59,597 nucleotides of DNA from NCBI GenBank assembly GCA_021782315.1, contig JAJXVG010000002.1, positions 1 to 59,597 on the forward strand, read 5' to 3'. A program made the translations under genes and the position numbers. Positions 39,201 through 46,596 of the stretch are shown one piece after another. A model generated the notes under the pieces. It saw only the letters and a program-made list of their open reading frames with translations, made no database searches and had not been told where the DNA came from. Position 1 is the stretch's first letter. The number at the start of each line of letters is the position of its first letter. Source of the DNA: Pseudomonadota bacterium (GTDB lineage Bacteria > Pseudomonadota > Gammaproteobacteria > Burkholderiales > Rhodocyclaceae).

Positions 39201-39658
39201 ACGGCTGGGACACCATCCGCCGCCTGCGTCAGCAGGGCCACAACGAGGCCGCTATCGCCATCCTCTCGGCCAATGCCTACGACAAGATGCTGGATAACGA
39301 TGTCGGCATTCAGCCCGAGGACTTCATCGTCAAGCCGCTCAAGGTCGACGAACTGCTCGCCTGGCTGGGCCGCAAGCTGGACCTCGAATGGGTAACGGCC
39401 GATGCACCGGCCACCATTGCTCCCGCCGCACCGGCCGACCCACTGCCTCTGCTGCCGCCCGACGAAACCGAACTGGCCGCGCTCGACGAATTGATCAACC
39501 TGGGCTACCTGCGCGGCATCCTCAACAAGCTTGCCGAAATCGAACGCCTCGACGCCAGCCACGGCGAATTCGTCCGCGTCCTGCGCGATCTTGCGCGACA
39601 ATTCCAGTTCGATGCAATGAAGGAAATTCTCAGGAAGATGCGCGATGCCGTCCGTTGA
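36263..39658 (+). CDS. NCS1-type permease fused to hybrid histidine kinase
   Basis: A 1131-residue transporter-kinase fusion. Residues about 20-490 form a cytosine/allantoin-type NCS1 permease with about 12 helices. Next is a Cys-rich module (about 500-545, CSICEREYEG...CSLCC...CHDLC), two more helices (about 575-625), HisKA with SHELRTP (His about 688), HATPase with DTGPGIP and GSGVGLA, a receiver (Asp about 973 in FMDLGMPGIDG) and a C-terminal helical segment (about 1060-1131). The permease part probably acts as the sensor, as in the SLC5-fused kinases CbrA and CrbS. The next gene, overlapping by 14 bases, is its likely regulator, and urea uptake and urease genes follow, so urea or a nucleobase/ureide is the likely ligand. 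Confidence 0.9.
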   Translation: MSDLPNAPPKQHVIKIRRDYNTWVANETLEDYALRFTPRSFRKWSEMRVANTAFGAASFLVLEAVGATMLIQAGFFNAFWAILATGLIIFLIGLPVSVTAARHGLDMDLLTRGAGFGYIGSTITSLIYASFTFIFFALEAAIMAYALELAFHIPPAWGYLICALSVIPLVIHGVTVISKLQAWTQPLWIFLLVLPYAFLFLEDPQALSGLWQYGGERGIGAGFNPHLFAGALTLGIALVTQMAEQVDYLRFMPEKNQTNTRRWWLAVIIGGPGWVVPGVLKMLGGALLAWLVLRNGISAEKAVDPNQMYLIGFSHVFDNTTLAIAATALFVVVSQLKINVTNAYAGSLAWSNFFSRLTHSHPGRVVWVIFNTLIALLLMELDVFQALGQVLGLYSNIAISWMAAVVADLVINKPLGLSPPGLEFKRSHLYDINPVGVGAMAIASLLSIATFVGLFGEGPQPYAPFVALAAAFVISPLIAWRTGGRYYLFRPKEDSTVKREKCSICEREYEGEDMAYCPAYQGAICSLCCTLDARCHDLCKPQASLAAQWNAVLRRILPKAALPYLDTGLGHYLLLMTGIVPILALILGVLYTHELLTLGTPEPAVVARLQDSFIKTFAALLMLSGVIAWWMVLTQESRRVAQEESNRQTQLLIQEIESHQRTDEALQKARVVAEQANQAKSRYITAISHELRTPLNSILGYAQILAADEDLPPNRAQAVSVIRKSGDHLLSVIEGTLDIARIEGGKLTLDVKAMDFPELMQQIVGMFELQARNKGLGFDYRPLGELPAVVRADQKRLRQILINVLGNAVKFTLRGGITFGIECRRDMAIFEIRDTGPGIPAEDMQRIFEPFTRGNSVQAGGSGVGLAIARMLTDLMGGEMQVSSTPGEGTLFRIRLFLPSVHSAQAARELPRLNRIGYVGVRRRILVVDNEKVDRDLLQNVLEPLGFVVEQAASGYECLAAAPRFAPHLIFMDLGMPGIDGWDTIRRLRQQGHNEAAIAILSANAYDKMLDNDVGIQPEDFIVKPLKVDELLAWLGRKLDLEWVTADAPATIAPAAPADPLPLLPPDETELAALDELINLGYLRGILNKLAEIERLDASHGEFVRVLRDLARQFQFDAMKEILRKMRDAVR

Positions 39659-40571
39659 CCGGAACATTTCCGACATCGTCCTGATCGTGGACGATGTGCC
39701 GGAAAACCTCTCCCTACTGCACGATGCCCTCGACGAAGCCGGCTACACCGTGCTCGTCGCAACGCACGGCGAGGCTGCGCTGCAACGTGCCCGGCAGAGC
39801 TTGCCCGACGTCATCCTGCTCGACGCACTGATGCCCGGCATGGACGGTTTCGAGGTGGCCCGCCGCCTGAAGGCCGAATTCTCGACGCAGCATATTCCCA
39901 TCGTCTTCATGACCGGTCTGACCGAAACCGAGCATGTCATCGCCGCCTTCGCCGCCGGCGGCGCCGATTACGTCACCAAGCCGATCCGCCCGCCCGAAGT
40001 GCTGGCCCGCATCTCCGCCCACATGACCAACGCCCGGCAGATGAAGCAGGCGCGCAGCGCCCTCGACGCCTTCGGCCAGGCCACCGTCGCCGTGCGCATC
40101 GCCGACAGCAAGATCGTCTGGCAGACGCCGCTTGCCCGCGGCCTGCTCAACGCCTATTTCGCCAATCCGGAAAGCGTCGCACCGGAGGAACTGCTGACCT
40201 GGATCGCCGCCGCCCTGCGCGCTCGCGCTGATGGCCGCGATGTGCCGTCACTGCTCATCGCCGAAGGCAACAGGCGCTTGCTCGCCTCCTTCCACGACCA
40301 GACCGGCGACGACGAATGGCTCGTCGTGCTGCACGAGGAAAACGACGCCTCTGCCGTCGAATCGCTGGTCGCCGCCTTCCGCCTGACCCAGCGCGAGGCC
40401 GAAGTCCTCTATTGGGTGGTGCAAGGGAAGACCAGCAACGACATCGGCGAAATCCTCGGCAACAGCCCGCGCACGGTCAACAAGCATCTCGAACACATCT
40501 TTGAAAAACTTGGCGTTGAAACCCGCACGGCCGCGGCCAATCTGGCCATGAGCAAGATGCGCGGCAACTGA
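39645..40571 (+). CDS. LuxR-family response regulator
   Basis: A 308-residue protein: receiver domain (about 10-130; Asp in LLDALMPGMDG, Lys in TKPI), a linker of about 100 residues with a PAS-like look (AFGQATVAVRIADSKIVWQTP), and a C-terminal LuxR helix-turn-helix (about 242-305; LTQREAEVLYWVVQGKTSNDIGEILGNSPRTVNKHL). Starts within the end of the permease-kinase, with AGGAAG seven bases upstream. Likely receives phosphate from that kinase and activates the urt and ure promoters, where a shared 21-bp motif is found. Confidence 0.92.
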   Translation: MPSVDRNISDIVLIVDDVPENLSLLHDALDEAGYTVLVATHGEAALQRARQSLPDVILLDALMPGMDGFEVARRLKAEFSTQHIPIVFMTGLTETEHVIAAFAAGGADYVTKPIRPPEVLARISAHMTNARQMKQARSALDAFGQATVAVRIADSKIVWQTPLARGLLNAYFANPESVAPEELLTWIAAALRARADGRDVPSLLIAEGNRRLLASFHDQTGDDEWLVVLHEENDASAVESLVAAFRLTQREAEVLYWVVQGKTSNDIGEILGNSPRTVNKHLEHIFEKLGVETRTAAANLAMSKMRGN

Positions 40572-40635
40572 AGCCATTTCAGTTTCGGCCGTTTTTCCCG
40601 GTTGGCCGTGAGGTCGACTCAGCGCTGCATACCCC

Positions 40636-40656
40636 TACGCAATCTAACGTATTTCT
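40636..40656 (+). promoter_or_regulatory. Repeated 21-bp motif, urtA promoter copy
   Basis: Reads TACGCAATCT followed by AACGTATTTCT. Near-identical copies lie before urtB and ureD. The outer TACG and CGTA form an inverted repeat, as expected for a LuxR-type dimer. A -10-like CGTAATCT begins 16 bases after it (40673-40680), which puts the motif centre near -41, the class II activator position. Confidence 0.7.
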
Positions 40657-40734
40657 AGCCAAGTACCCCGGTCGTAATCTGGCACTGCCCTGCAACAACG
40701 CAGTTTGACCAGACACCCAAACCGAGGAGCTTCC

Positions 40735-41997
40735 ATGAGCAATCGTCGTAATTTCATCAAGGCCGCCGTTCTCGCCGCCGCCCTGTCATCCATCGGCATG
40801 GCCGCCCATGCCGCCGACACCATCAAGGTTGGCGTGCTGCATTCCCTGTCAGGCACCATGGCCATTTCCGAGACCGCGCTCAAGGAAACCGTGCTGATGA
40901 CCATCGAGGAAATCAATAAGGCTGGCGGCGTGATGGGCAAGAAGCTCGAGCCGGTCGTCGTCGACCCGGCTTCCAACTGGCCGCTGTTCGCCGAAAAGGC
41001 CCGCCAGTTGCTGACCAAGGACAAGGTTGCCGTCACCTTCGGCTGCTGGACCTCGGTGTCGCGCAAGTCGGTGCTGCCGGTCTACAAGGAACTGAACGGC
41101 CTGCTCTTCTATCCCGTTCAGTACGAAGGCGAAGAGCTCGAAAAGAACGTCTTCTACACCGGCGCCGCGCCCAATCAGCAAGCCATTCCGGCTGTCGAAT
41201 ACCTGATGTCCAAGGACGGCGGCGAAGCCAAGCGCTTCGTTCTCCTCGGTACCGACTACGTTTATCCGCGCACCACCAACAAGATCCTGCGCGCCTTCCT
41301 GAAGTCCAAGGGCGTTGCCGATGCCGATATCATGGAAGACTACACACCGTTCGGCCACAGCGATTACCAGACCATCATCGCCAAGATCAAGAAGTTCGCC
41401 TCGGAAGGCAAAAAAACGGCCGTCGTGTCGACCATCAACGGCGACTCCAACGTGCCCTTCTACAAGGAACTAGGCAATGCCGGCCTCAAGGCGACCGATG
41501 TGCCGGTCGTCGCCTTCTCGGTCGGCGAAGAGGAACTGCGCGGCGTCGATACCAAGCCGCTGGTCGGCCACCTGGCGTCGTGGAACTACTTCATGTCGCT
41601 CAAGAACCCGGAAAACGACAAGTTCGTCAAGATGTACCGCGACTGGGCCAAGAAGGTCAAGCTGCCAAACGCCGACAAGGTCGTCACCAACGATCCGATG
41701 GAAGCCACCTACATCGGCATCCACATGTGGAAGCAGGCCGTCGAGAAGGCCAAGTCCACCGATACCGACAAGGTAATTGCCGCCATGGCCGGTCAGACCT
41801 TCAAGGCACCGAGCGGCATCGTTTCCAAGATGGACGAAAAGAACCATCATCTGCACAAGTCGGTATTCATCGGCGAAATCAAGGCCGACGGCCAGTTCAA
41901 CGTCGTCTGGAAAACGCCAGGCCCGATCAGGGCGCAGCCATGGAGCCCGTTCATCGCCGGCAACGACAAGAAGAAGGACGAGCCGGAAGTGAAGTAA
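40735..41997 (+). CDS. urtA: Urea ABC transporter, substrate-binding protein
   Basis: A 420-residue periplasmic binding protein for urea. The signal NRRNFIKAA is a twin-arginine motif, cut near AHA-ADTIK. The mature protein is of the branched-chain-amino-acid-binding type (GVLHSLSGTMAISE, FGCWTSVSRKSVLPV, YPVQYEGEE), which distinguishes UrtA. ATG 40735 follows GAGGAG. A hairpin terminator follows it, so urtA can be made in excess over the membrane parts. Confidence 0.97.
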   Translation: MSNRRNFIKAAVLAAALSSIGMAAHAADTIKVGVLHSLSGTMAISETALKETVLMTIEEINKAGGVMGKKLEPVVVDPASNWPLFAEKARQLLTKDKVAVTFGCWTSVSRKSVLPVYKELNGLLFYPVQYEGEELEKNVFYTGAAPNQQAIPAVEYLMSKDGGEAKRFVLLGTDYVYPRTTNKILRAFLKSKGVADADIMEDYTPFGHSDYQTIIAKIKKFASEGKKTAVVSTINGDSNVPFYKELGNAGLKATDVPVVAFSVGEEELRGVDTKPLVGHLASWNYFMSLKNPENDKFVKMYRDWAKKVKLPNADKVVTNDPMEATYIGIHMWKQAVEKAKSTDTDKVIAAMAGQTFKAPSGIVSKMDEKNHHLHKSVFIGEIKADGQFNVVWKTPGPIRAQPWSPFIAGNDKKKDEPEVK

Positions 41998-42023
41998 TCC
42001 GGATCGATTGTCAGTCGCAAACG

Positions 42024-42043
42024 ACGGGGGCTTCGGCCCCCGT
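42024..42043 (+). terminator. Rho-independent terminator after urtA
   Basis: An 8-bp GC-rich stem with TTCG loop (ACGGGGGC / GCCCCCGT) followed by TT. It lies 27 bases after the urtA stop and before a second promoter region, so urtA and urtBCDE are at least partly separate transcripts. Confidence 0.8.
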
Positions 42044-42160
42044 TTAGCCATAAACGAGACAACACCATGAACCGCAAAGGTAAATCCTTCGGATTTCGCC
42101 CGGCTTCCCGGTTGACCGCGGAAATATGGCCTGTTCATTGCCGGCGGCCCGCTACCAAGC

Positions 42161-42181
42161 TACGCAATTCATCGTATTTCT
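42161..42181 (+). promoter_or_regulatory. Repeated 21-bp motif, urtB promoter copy
   Basis: Reads TACGCAATTC followed by ATCGTATTTCT, 17 of 21 identical to the urtA copy. A -10-like CGTAAGCT (42198-42205) starts exactly 16 bases after it, the same distance as at urtA. Predicted transcription start about 42212, 29 bases before the urtB ATG. Confidence 0.7.
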
Positions 42182-42240
42182 GATCTCCGCTCGCCCCCGT
42201 AAGCTGTCCTTGCACTGCACAAATTGCGGACGGAACCCTG

Positions 42241-43818
42241 ATGAAAAAAACCCTTATAACTTTATTGCTCTGCCTTGGCTCCCTGTCGGCGCACGCGGCG
42301 CTCGACCCGGCGCAGGTACGCCAGCTGGCGGCCGAGGACTCAAGCGACAAGGTGGCGGCGATTCGGCAACTGACCCAGACCGCCGACCCGGACGCAGTCC
42401 GCGTTCTCAAGGCGATGGCCGAGGACAGCCTGTTCCTGGCTGGCGACCAAGTCGTCATCATTGAAGGCGACAAGGCTTTCGATGGCGCCACCGGCGCAGC
42501 GCTCAAGATGCCGGCCAACCCCGAGTCGCCAACGGTCAATAACCGCATCCGCGGCGAACTGGCCAGCGCACTGGCCGCGCTGAGATTGTTCGATGCCGAT
42601 GCCAGCGTCCGCCTCGCCTCGGCCCAGAAGCTGCAAAGCCGGGTCACGCCGGAAATGGCGCCGTTGCTGGCGCGCGCGCTGGAAAAAGAGACCGACGCCC
42701 AGATCAGGGCACTGCTCGCTCTCGCCCACGCCCAGGCCAACCTCGCCGACTCTGACCCGGCCGCCCGCTTGGCCGCGGTCAAGGCGCTGGCCGAAACCTC
42801 CTCGCCGGCCATCAAGAGCGTCTTGCTGCCGCTCACGGAAAAAACCGCTGAGCCGGACGACAAGGTTCGTCACGAAGCGATTGCCGCGGTGAAGGCCATC
42901 AACAGCCGGCTGACCATCGCCGAGAACGTCGGCCGCGCCTTCTCCGGCCTGTCGCTTGGCAGCATCCTGCTGCTCGGCGCTCTGGGGCTGGCCATCACCT
43001 ACGGCGTCATGGGCATCATCAACATGGCGCACGGCGAACTGCTGATGGTCGGCGCCTACGCCACCTACGGCGTGCAGATGCTGTTCCGCGCCTATTTCCC
43101 GAACGCCATCGACTGGTATCTGCCGGCCGCCATCCCCGTCGCCTTCTTTGTCGCGGCGCTGGTCGGCGTGCTCATGGAACGCACGGTGATCCGCTGGCTC
43201 TACGGCCGCACTCTGGAAACCCTACTCGCCACCTGGGGCCTTTCGCTGGTCCTGATCCAGTCGGCCCGCGTGCTGTTCGGCGCGCAGAACGTCGAAGTCT
43301 CGAACCCGAGCTGGATGTCGGGCGGGATCGAAGTGATGCCCAACCTTATCCTGCCGTGGAACCGCATCATCATCGTCGGCTTCGCGATGTTCGTCCTCTT
43401 CCTCGTCTGGGTGCTGATGAACAAAACGCGCCTCGGCATGTTCATCCGCGCCGTGACGCAGAACCGCCCGATGGCCGGTTGCGTCGGTGTGCCGACGTCG
43501 CGCATCGACACCATGGCCTTCGCGCTGGGTGCCGGCATCGCAGGCCTGGGCGGCGTCGCCCTGTCGCAGATTGCCAACGTCGGCCCGGACATGGGCCAGG
43601 GCTACATCGTCGATTCCTTTATGGTGGTGGTCGTCGGCGGCGTCGGGCAACTCGCCGGTGCTGTCTGGGCGGCGCTCGGTCTGGGCATCTTCAGCAAGTT
43701 GCTCGAAGGCTGGGCCGGGGCGGTTATCGCCAAGATCAGCATCCTCGTCTGCATCATCATCTTCATCCAGAAGCGTCCGCAGGGCATCTTCGCCCTCAAG
43801 GGTCGCTTCGTCGAGTAA
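42241..43818 (+). CDS. urtB: Urea ABC transporter permease UrtB
   Basis: A 525-residue inner-membrane permease. A signal-like N-terminus and about 200 residues of helical repeats (HEAT-like: SSDKVAAIRQLTQ, DSDPAARLAAVKALAE) come before the LivH-type membrane domain (about 225-525; GVMGIINMAHGELLMVGAY). This N-terminal extension is typical of UrtB and probably lies outside the membrane domain. It has its own promoter region. First gene of urtBCDE. Confidence 0.96.
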   Translation: MKKTLITLLLCLGSLSAHAALDPAQVRQLAAEDSSDKVAAIRQLTQTADPDAVRVLKAMAEDSLFLAGDQVVIIEGDKAFDGATGAALKMPANPESPTVNNRIRGELASALAALRLFDADASVRLASAQKLQSRVTPEMAPLLARALEKETDAQIRALLALAHAQANLADSDPAARLAAVKALAETSSPAIKSVLLPLTEKTAEPDDKVRHEAIAAVKAINSRLTIAENVGRAFSGLSLGSILLLGALGLAITYGVMGIINMAHGELLMVGAYATYGVQMLFRAYFPNAIDWYLPAAIPVAFFVAALVGVLMERTVIRWLYGRTLETLLATWGLSLVLIQSARVLFGAQNVEVSNPSWMSGGIEVMPNLILPWNRIIIVGFAMFVLFLVWVLMNKTRLGMFIRAVTQNRPMAGCVGVPTSRIDTMAFALGAGIAGLGGVALSQIANVGPDMGQGYIVDSFMVVVVGGVGQLAGAVWAALGLGIFSKLLEGWAGAVIAKISILVCIIIFIQKRPQGIFALKGRFVE

Positions 43819-43827
43819 GGCTGAACC

Positions 43828-44943
43828 ATGCACAAATCTCTCACCCTTCGTGTCCTGTCCTCGCTGGACAAGAAAAGCTGGCTGGCACTGGGCGTCTTCC
43901 TCGCCCTCGCGCTGGTCGTCGTCCCCGTCCTCCACCTCGACTTCCCGGAAGACAGCGCCCTGCATGTTTCGACCTACACCATCACGCTGATCGGCAAGAT
44001 CATGTGCTACGCGCTGGTCGCCGTAGCCATGGACCTGATCTGGGGCTACGGCGGTATCTTGTCGCTCGGCCACGGCCTCTTTTTCGCACTCGGCGGCTAC
44101 GCCTTCGGCATGTACCTGATGCGCCAGATCGGCCGCGACGGCAGCTATGGCGCCGACCTGCCGGACTTCATGGTCTTCCTAGACTGGAAGGAATTGCCGT
44201 GGTTCTGGGTCGGCAGCGACGGCTTCGGCTGGGTGGCTTTCATGGTCATCGCCGCACCGGCTGTAGTCGCTTTCGTCTTCGGCTACTTCGCCTTCCGCTC
44301 GCGGATCAAGGGCGTCTATTTCTCGATCATCACCCAGGCCCTGACCTACGCCGCCATGCTGCTCTTCTTCCGGAACGAAACCGGCTTCGGCGGCAACAAC
44401 GGTTTCACCGACTTCAAGCGCGTGCTGGGCTACAGCATCACCTCGCCGGAAACCCGCCTCGTGCTGTTCGGCCTGACCGCCGTGATGCTCGCCGCAACGC
44501 TGGTCTTCTCCGCCTGGCTGGTCAAATCCAAGTTCGGCCGCGTCCTGACTGCCATCCGCGATGCAGAATCCCGCGTCATGTTCATCGGCTACAACCCGCT
44601 CTGGTACAAGCTGACCATCTGGATCATCTCGGCGGTGCTGTGCGCCATTGCCGGCGCGCTCTACGTGCCGCAGGTCGGCATCATCAACCCCTCCGAAATG
44701 AGCCCCGGAAACGCCATCGAAATCGCCATATGGGTCGCCGTCGGCGGGCGCGGCACGCTGATTGGCCCGATCATCGGCGCCTTCGTGGTCAATCTGGCCA
44801 AGAGCTGGTTCACGGTCAGCTTCCCCGAATACTGGCTGTTCTTCCTCGGCCTCCTGTTCATCGTCGTGACGCTGATGCTGCCGCAAGGCCTGGTCGGCCT
44901 GTGGAAGAAATTGCTGGCCGGAAAAGGAGACGCAGCATGCTGA
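43828..44943 (+). CDS. urtC: Urea ABC transporter permease UrtC
   Basis: A 371-residue LivM-type inner-membrane permease with about 9-10 helices, pairing with UrtB to form the channel. Characteristic stretches: MDLIWGYGGILSLGHGLFFALGGY near the second helix, and EIAIWVAVGGRGTLIGPIIGAF near the end. It starts 9 bases after urtB and overlaps urtD by 7 bases. Confidence 0.96.
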   Translation: MHKSLTLRVLSSLDKKSWLALGVFLALALVVVPVLHLDFPEDSALHVSTYTITLIGKIMCYALVAVAMDLIWGYGGILSLGHGLFFALGGYAFGMYLMRQIGRDGSYGADLPDFMVFLDWKELPWFWVGSDGFGWVAFMVIAAPAVVAFVFGYFAFRSRIKGVYFSIITQALTYAAMLLFFRNETGFGGNNGFTDFKRVLGYSITSPETRLVLFGLTAVMLAATLVFSAWLVKSKFGRVLTAIRDAESRVMFIGYNPLWYKLTIWIISAVLCAIAGALYVPQVGIINPSEMSPGNAIEIAIWVAVGGRGTLIGPIIGAFVVNLAKSWFTVSFPEYWLFFLGLLFIVVTLMLPQGLVGLWKKLLAGKGDAAC

Positions 44944-45773
44944 ATACCGTCAATATTTTTGAGGACGACCGCCCGGAAGGCAGCGACGGCGCCGACCAGA
45001 TGGGCCACTTGGTCACCGGCGAGCTCGACCTGTCGCACGGCGTCGTGCTCTACCTGGAAGATATCACCGTCAGTTTTGACGGGTTCAAGGCACTGAACAA
45101 TCTGAATCTAGAAATCAACGCCGGCGAACTCCGCTGCATCATCGGCCCCAACGGTGCCGGCAAGACAACGATGATGGACGTCATCACCGGCAAGACCCGC
45201 CCCGATTCCGGCAAAGCCTTCTTCGGCCAGTCAATCGACCTGACCCGCCTGACCGAACCGGAAATTGCCCACGTCGGCATCGGCCGCAAGTTCCAGAAAC
45301 CGACCATCTTCGAGCAGCACACGGTGTTCGAAAACCTCGAACTGGCCATGAAGACCGACAAGCGCGTCTGGAAAAGCCTGATGGCCAGGCTGGCCGGCGA
45401 CGAGCGCGACAAGATCGCCGAAACCTTGCGCCTGATCCGCCTCGACGGCGAAGCCGACCACCAGGCCGGCCTGCTCTCGCATGGCCAGAAACAATGGCTG
45501 GAAATCGGCATGCTGCTGATGCAGGAACCGAAGTTACTGCTGCTCGACGAGCCGGTCGCCGGCATGACCGACGACGAAACCATGCGCACCGCAGAGCTAT
45601 TCGTCTCGCTGGCCGGCAAGCATTCACTGGTCGTCGTTGAGCACGACATGGCTTTCGTCGAAAAGCTCGGCGGGCTGGTAACCGTGCTCCACGAAGGCTC
45701 GGTGCTGGCCGAAGGCGATCTCGCCACCGTACAGAATGACCAGCGCGTCATTGAAGTTTATCTGGGGCGTTAA
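44937..45773 (+). CDS. urtD: Urea ABC transporter ATP-binding protein UrtD
   Basis: A 278-residue LivG-type ATPase. Walker A GPNGAGKTT, signature LLSHGQKQW (a variant of LSGGQ typical for UrtD), Walker B LLLLDEPVAGM and the H-loop VVEHDM are all present. The first 35 residues, before YLEDITVSF, are a non-conserved acidic extension. ATG 44937, with AAGGAG seven bases upstream, lies inside the end of urtC. Confidence 0.96.
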   Translation: MLNTVNIFEDDRPEGSDGADQMGHLVTGELDLSHGVVLYLEDITVSFDGFKALNNLNLEINAGELRCIIGPNGAGKTTMMDVITGKTRPDSGKAFFGQSIDLTRLTEPEIAHVGIGRKFQKPTIFEQHTVFENLELAMKTDKRVWKSLMARLAGDERDKIAETLRLIRLDGEADHQAGLLSHGQKQWLEIGMLLMQEPKLLLLDEPVAGMTDDETMRTAELFVSLAGKHSLVVVEHDMAFVEKLGGLVTVLHEGSVLAEGDLATVQNDQRVIEVYLGR

Positions 45774-45779
45774 GAATCC

Positions 45780-46472
45780 ATGCTTACCATCGAAAACCTC
45801 AATCAGGCCTACGGCGGCAGCCATATCCTGCGTGGCCTCAGCTTCGAAGTGAAGACCGGCGAAGTCACCACCCTTCTCGGCCGTAACGGCGTCGGCAAGA
45901 CGACCCTGCTCAAGTCGCTGATGGGTCTGGTCAAGACCCAATCCGGCTCGATCACCTTCGACGGCAAGGACATCACCCACCTGCCACCACACGAACGCGT
46001 CAAGGCCGGCATCGGCTTCGTGCCGCAAGGCCGCGAGATCTTCCCGCGCCTGAGCGTCGAGGAAAACCTGCTGATGGGCCTCGCCACCAAGCCCGGCAGC
46101 ACGCCAATCCCGCAACGCATTTTCGACATGTTCCCGGTCTTGAAGCAGATGATGCACCGCCGCGGCGGCGACCTCTCCGGCGGTCAGCAACAGCAACTCG
46201 CCATCGGCCGCGCCCTGGCCATGGGGCCGAAGCTGCTCATCCTCGACGAACCGACCGAAGGCATCCAGCCCTCGATCATCAAGGACATCGAACGCGCCAT
46301 CCGCATGCTGGCCGAAACCGGCGAAATGGCGATTCTTCTCGTCGAACAATACTACGACTTCGCTGAGTCCCTGGCCGACCAGTACCTGCTCATGGAGCGT
46401 GGTGAATTGATCATGCGCGGCAGAGGGGAAACCATGGCGCAGGATGGGGTGCGGGAGGCGCTGGCGGTTTGA
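45780..46472 (+). CDS. urtE: Urea ABC transporter ATP-binding protein UrtE
   Basis: A 230-residue LivF-type ATPase that pairs with UrtD. Walker A GRNGVGKTT, signature DLSGGQQQQLAIGRAL, Walker B LLILDEPTEGIQP and H-loop LLVEQYY are present. Starts six bases after urtD. The last gene of the transporter operon; the urease genes follow after 124 bases that hold a further copy of the shared promoter motif. Confidence 0.96.
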   Translation: MLTIENLNQAYGGSHILRGLSFEVKTGEVTTLLGRNGVGKTTLLKSLMGLVKTQSGSITFDGKDITHLPPHERVKAGIGFVPQGREIFPRLSVEENLLMGLATKPGSTPIPQRIFDMFPVLKQMMHRRGGDLSGGQQQQLAIGRALAMGPKLLILDEPTEGIQPSIIKDIERAIRMLAETGEMAILLVEQYYDFAESLADQYLLMERGELIMRGRGETMAQDGVREALAV

Positions 46473-46544
46473 CTGATCCGGAACGAATTGAGCGGCCAGA
46501 TCGATACGACTTCGAAATCTGCTTCTTTTGCGTTGGCTGAGCCA

Positions 46545-46565
46545 TGCGCATTCCTGCGTATTTCC
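46545..46565 (+). promoter_or_regulatory. Repeated 21-bp motif, ureD promoter copy
   Basis: Reads TGCGCATTCC followed by TGCGTATTTCC, a weaker match than the two urt copies; 14 of 21 positions are identical in all three. GATAAT (46585-46590) starts 19 bases after it, so the spacing is similar but not equal to that at urtA and urtB (16 bases to CGTAA). A start of transcription near 46597, at or next to the ureD ATG, is predicted. Confidence 0.6.
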
Positions 46566-46580
46566 CGCCGCCTTGACTTT

Positions 46581-46595
46581 CCCGGATAATCCGGG
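46581..46595. promoter_or_regulatory. Perfect 15-bp palindrome touching the ureD start
   Basis: CCCGGAT-A-ATCCGGG, seven-base arms around one base, one base before the ureD ATG at 46597 and overlapping the -10-like GATAAT. It could be an operator for a second regulator, or an RNA hairpin affecting ureD translation if transcription begins further upstream. Confidence 0.45.
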
Positions 46596-46596
46596 C

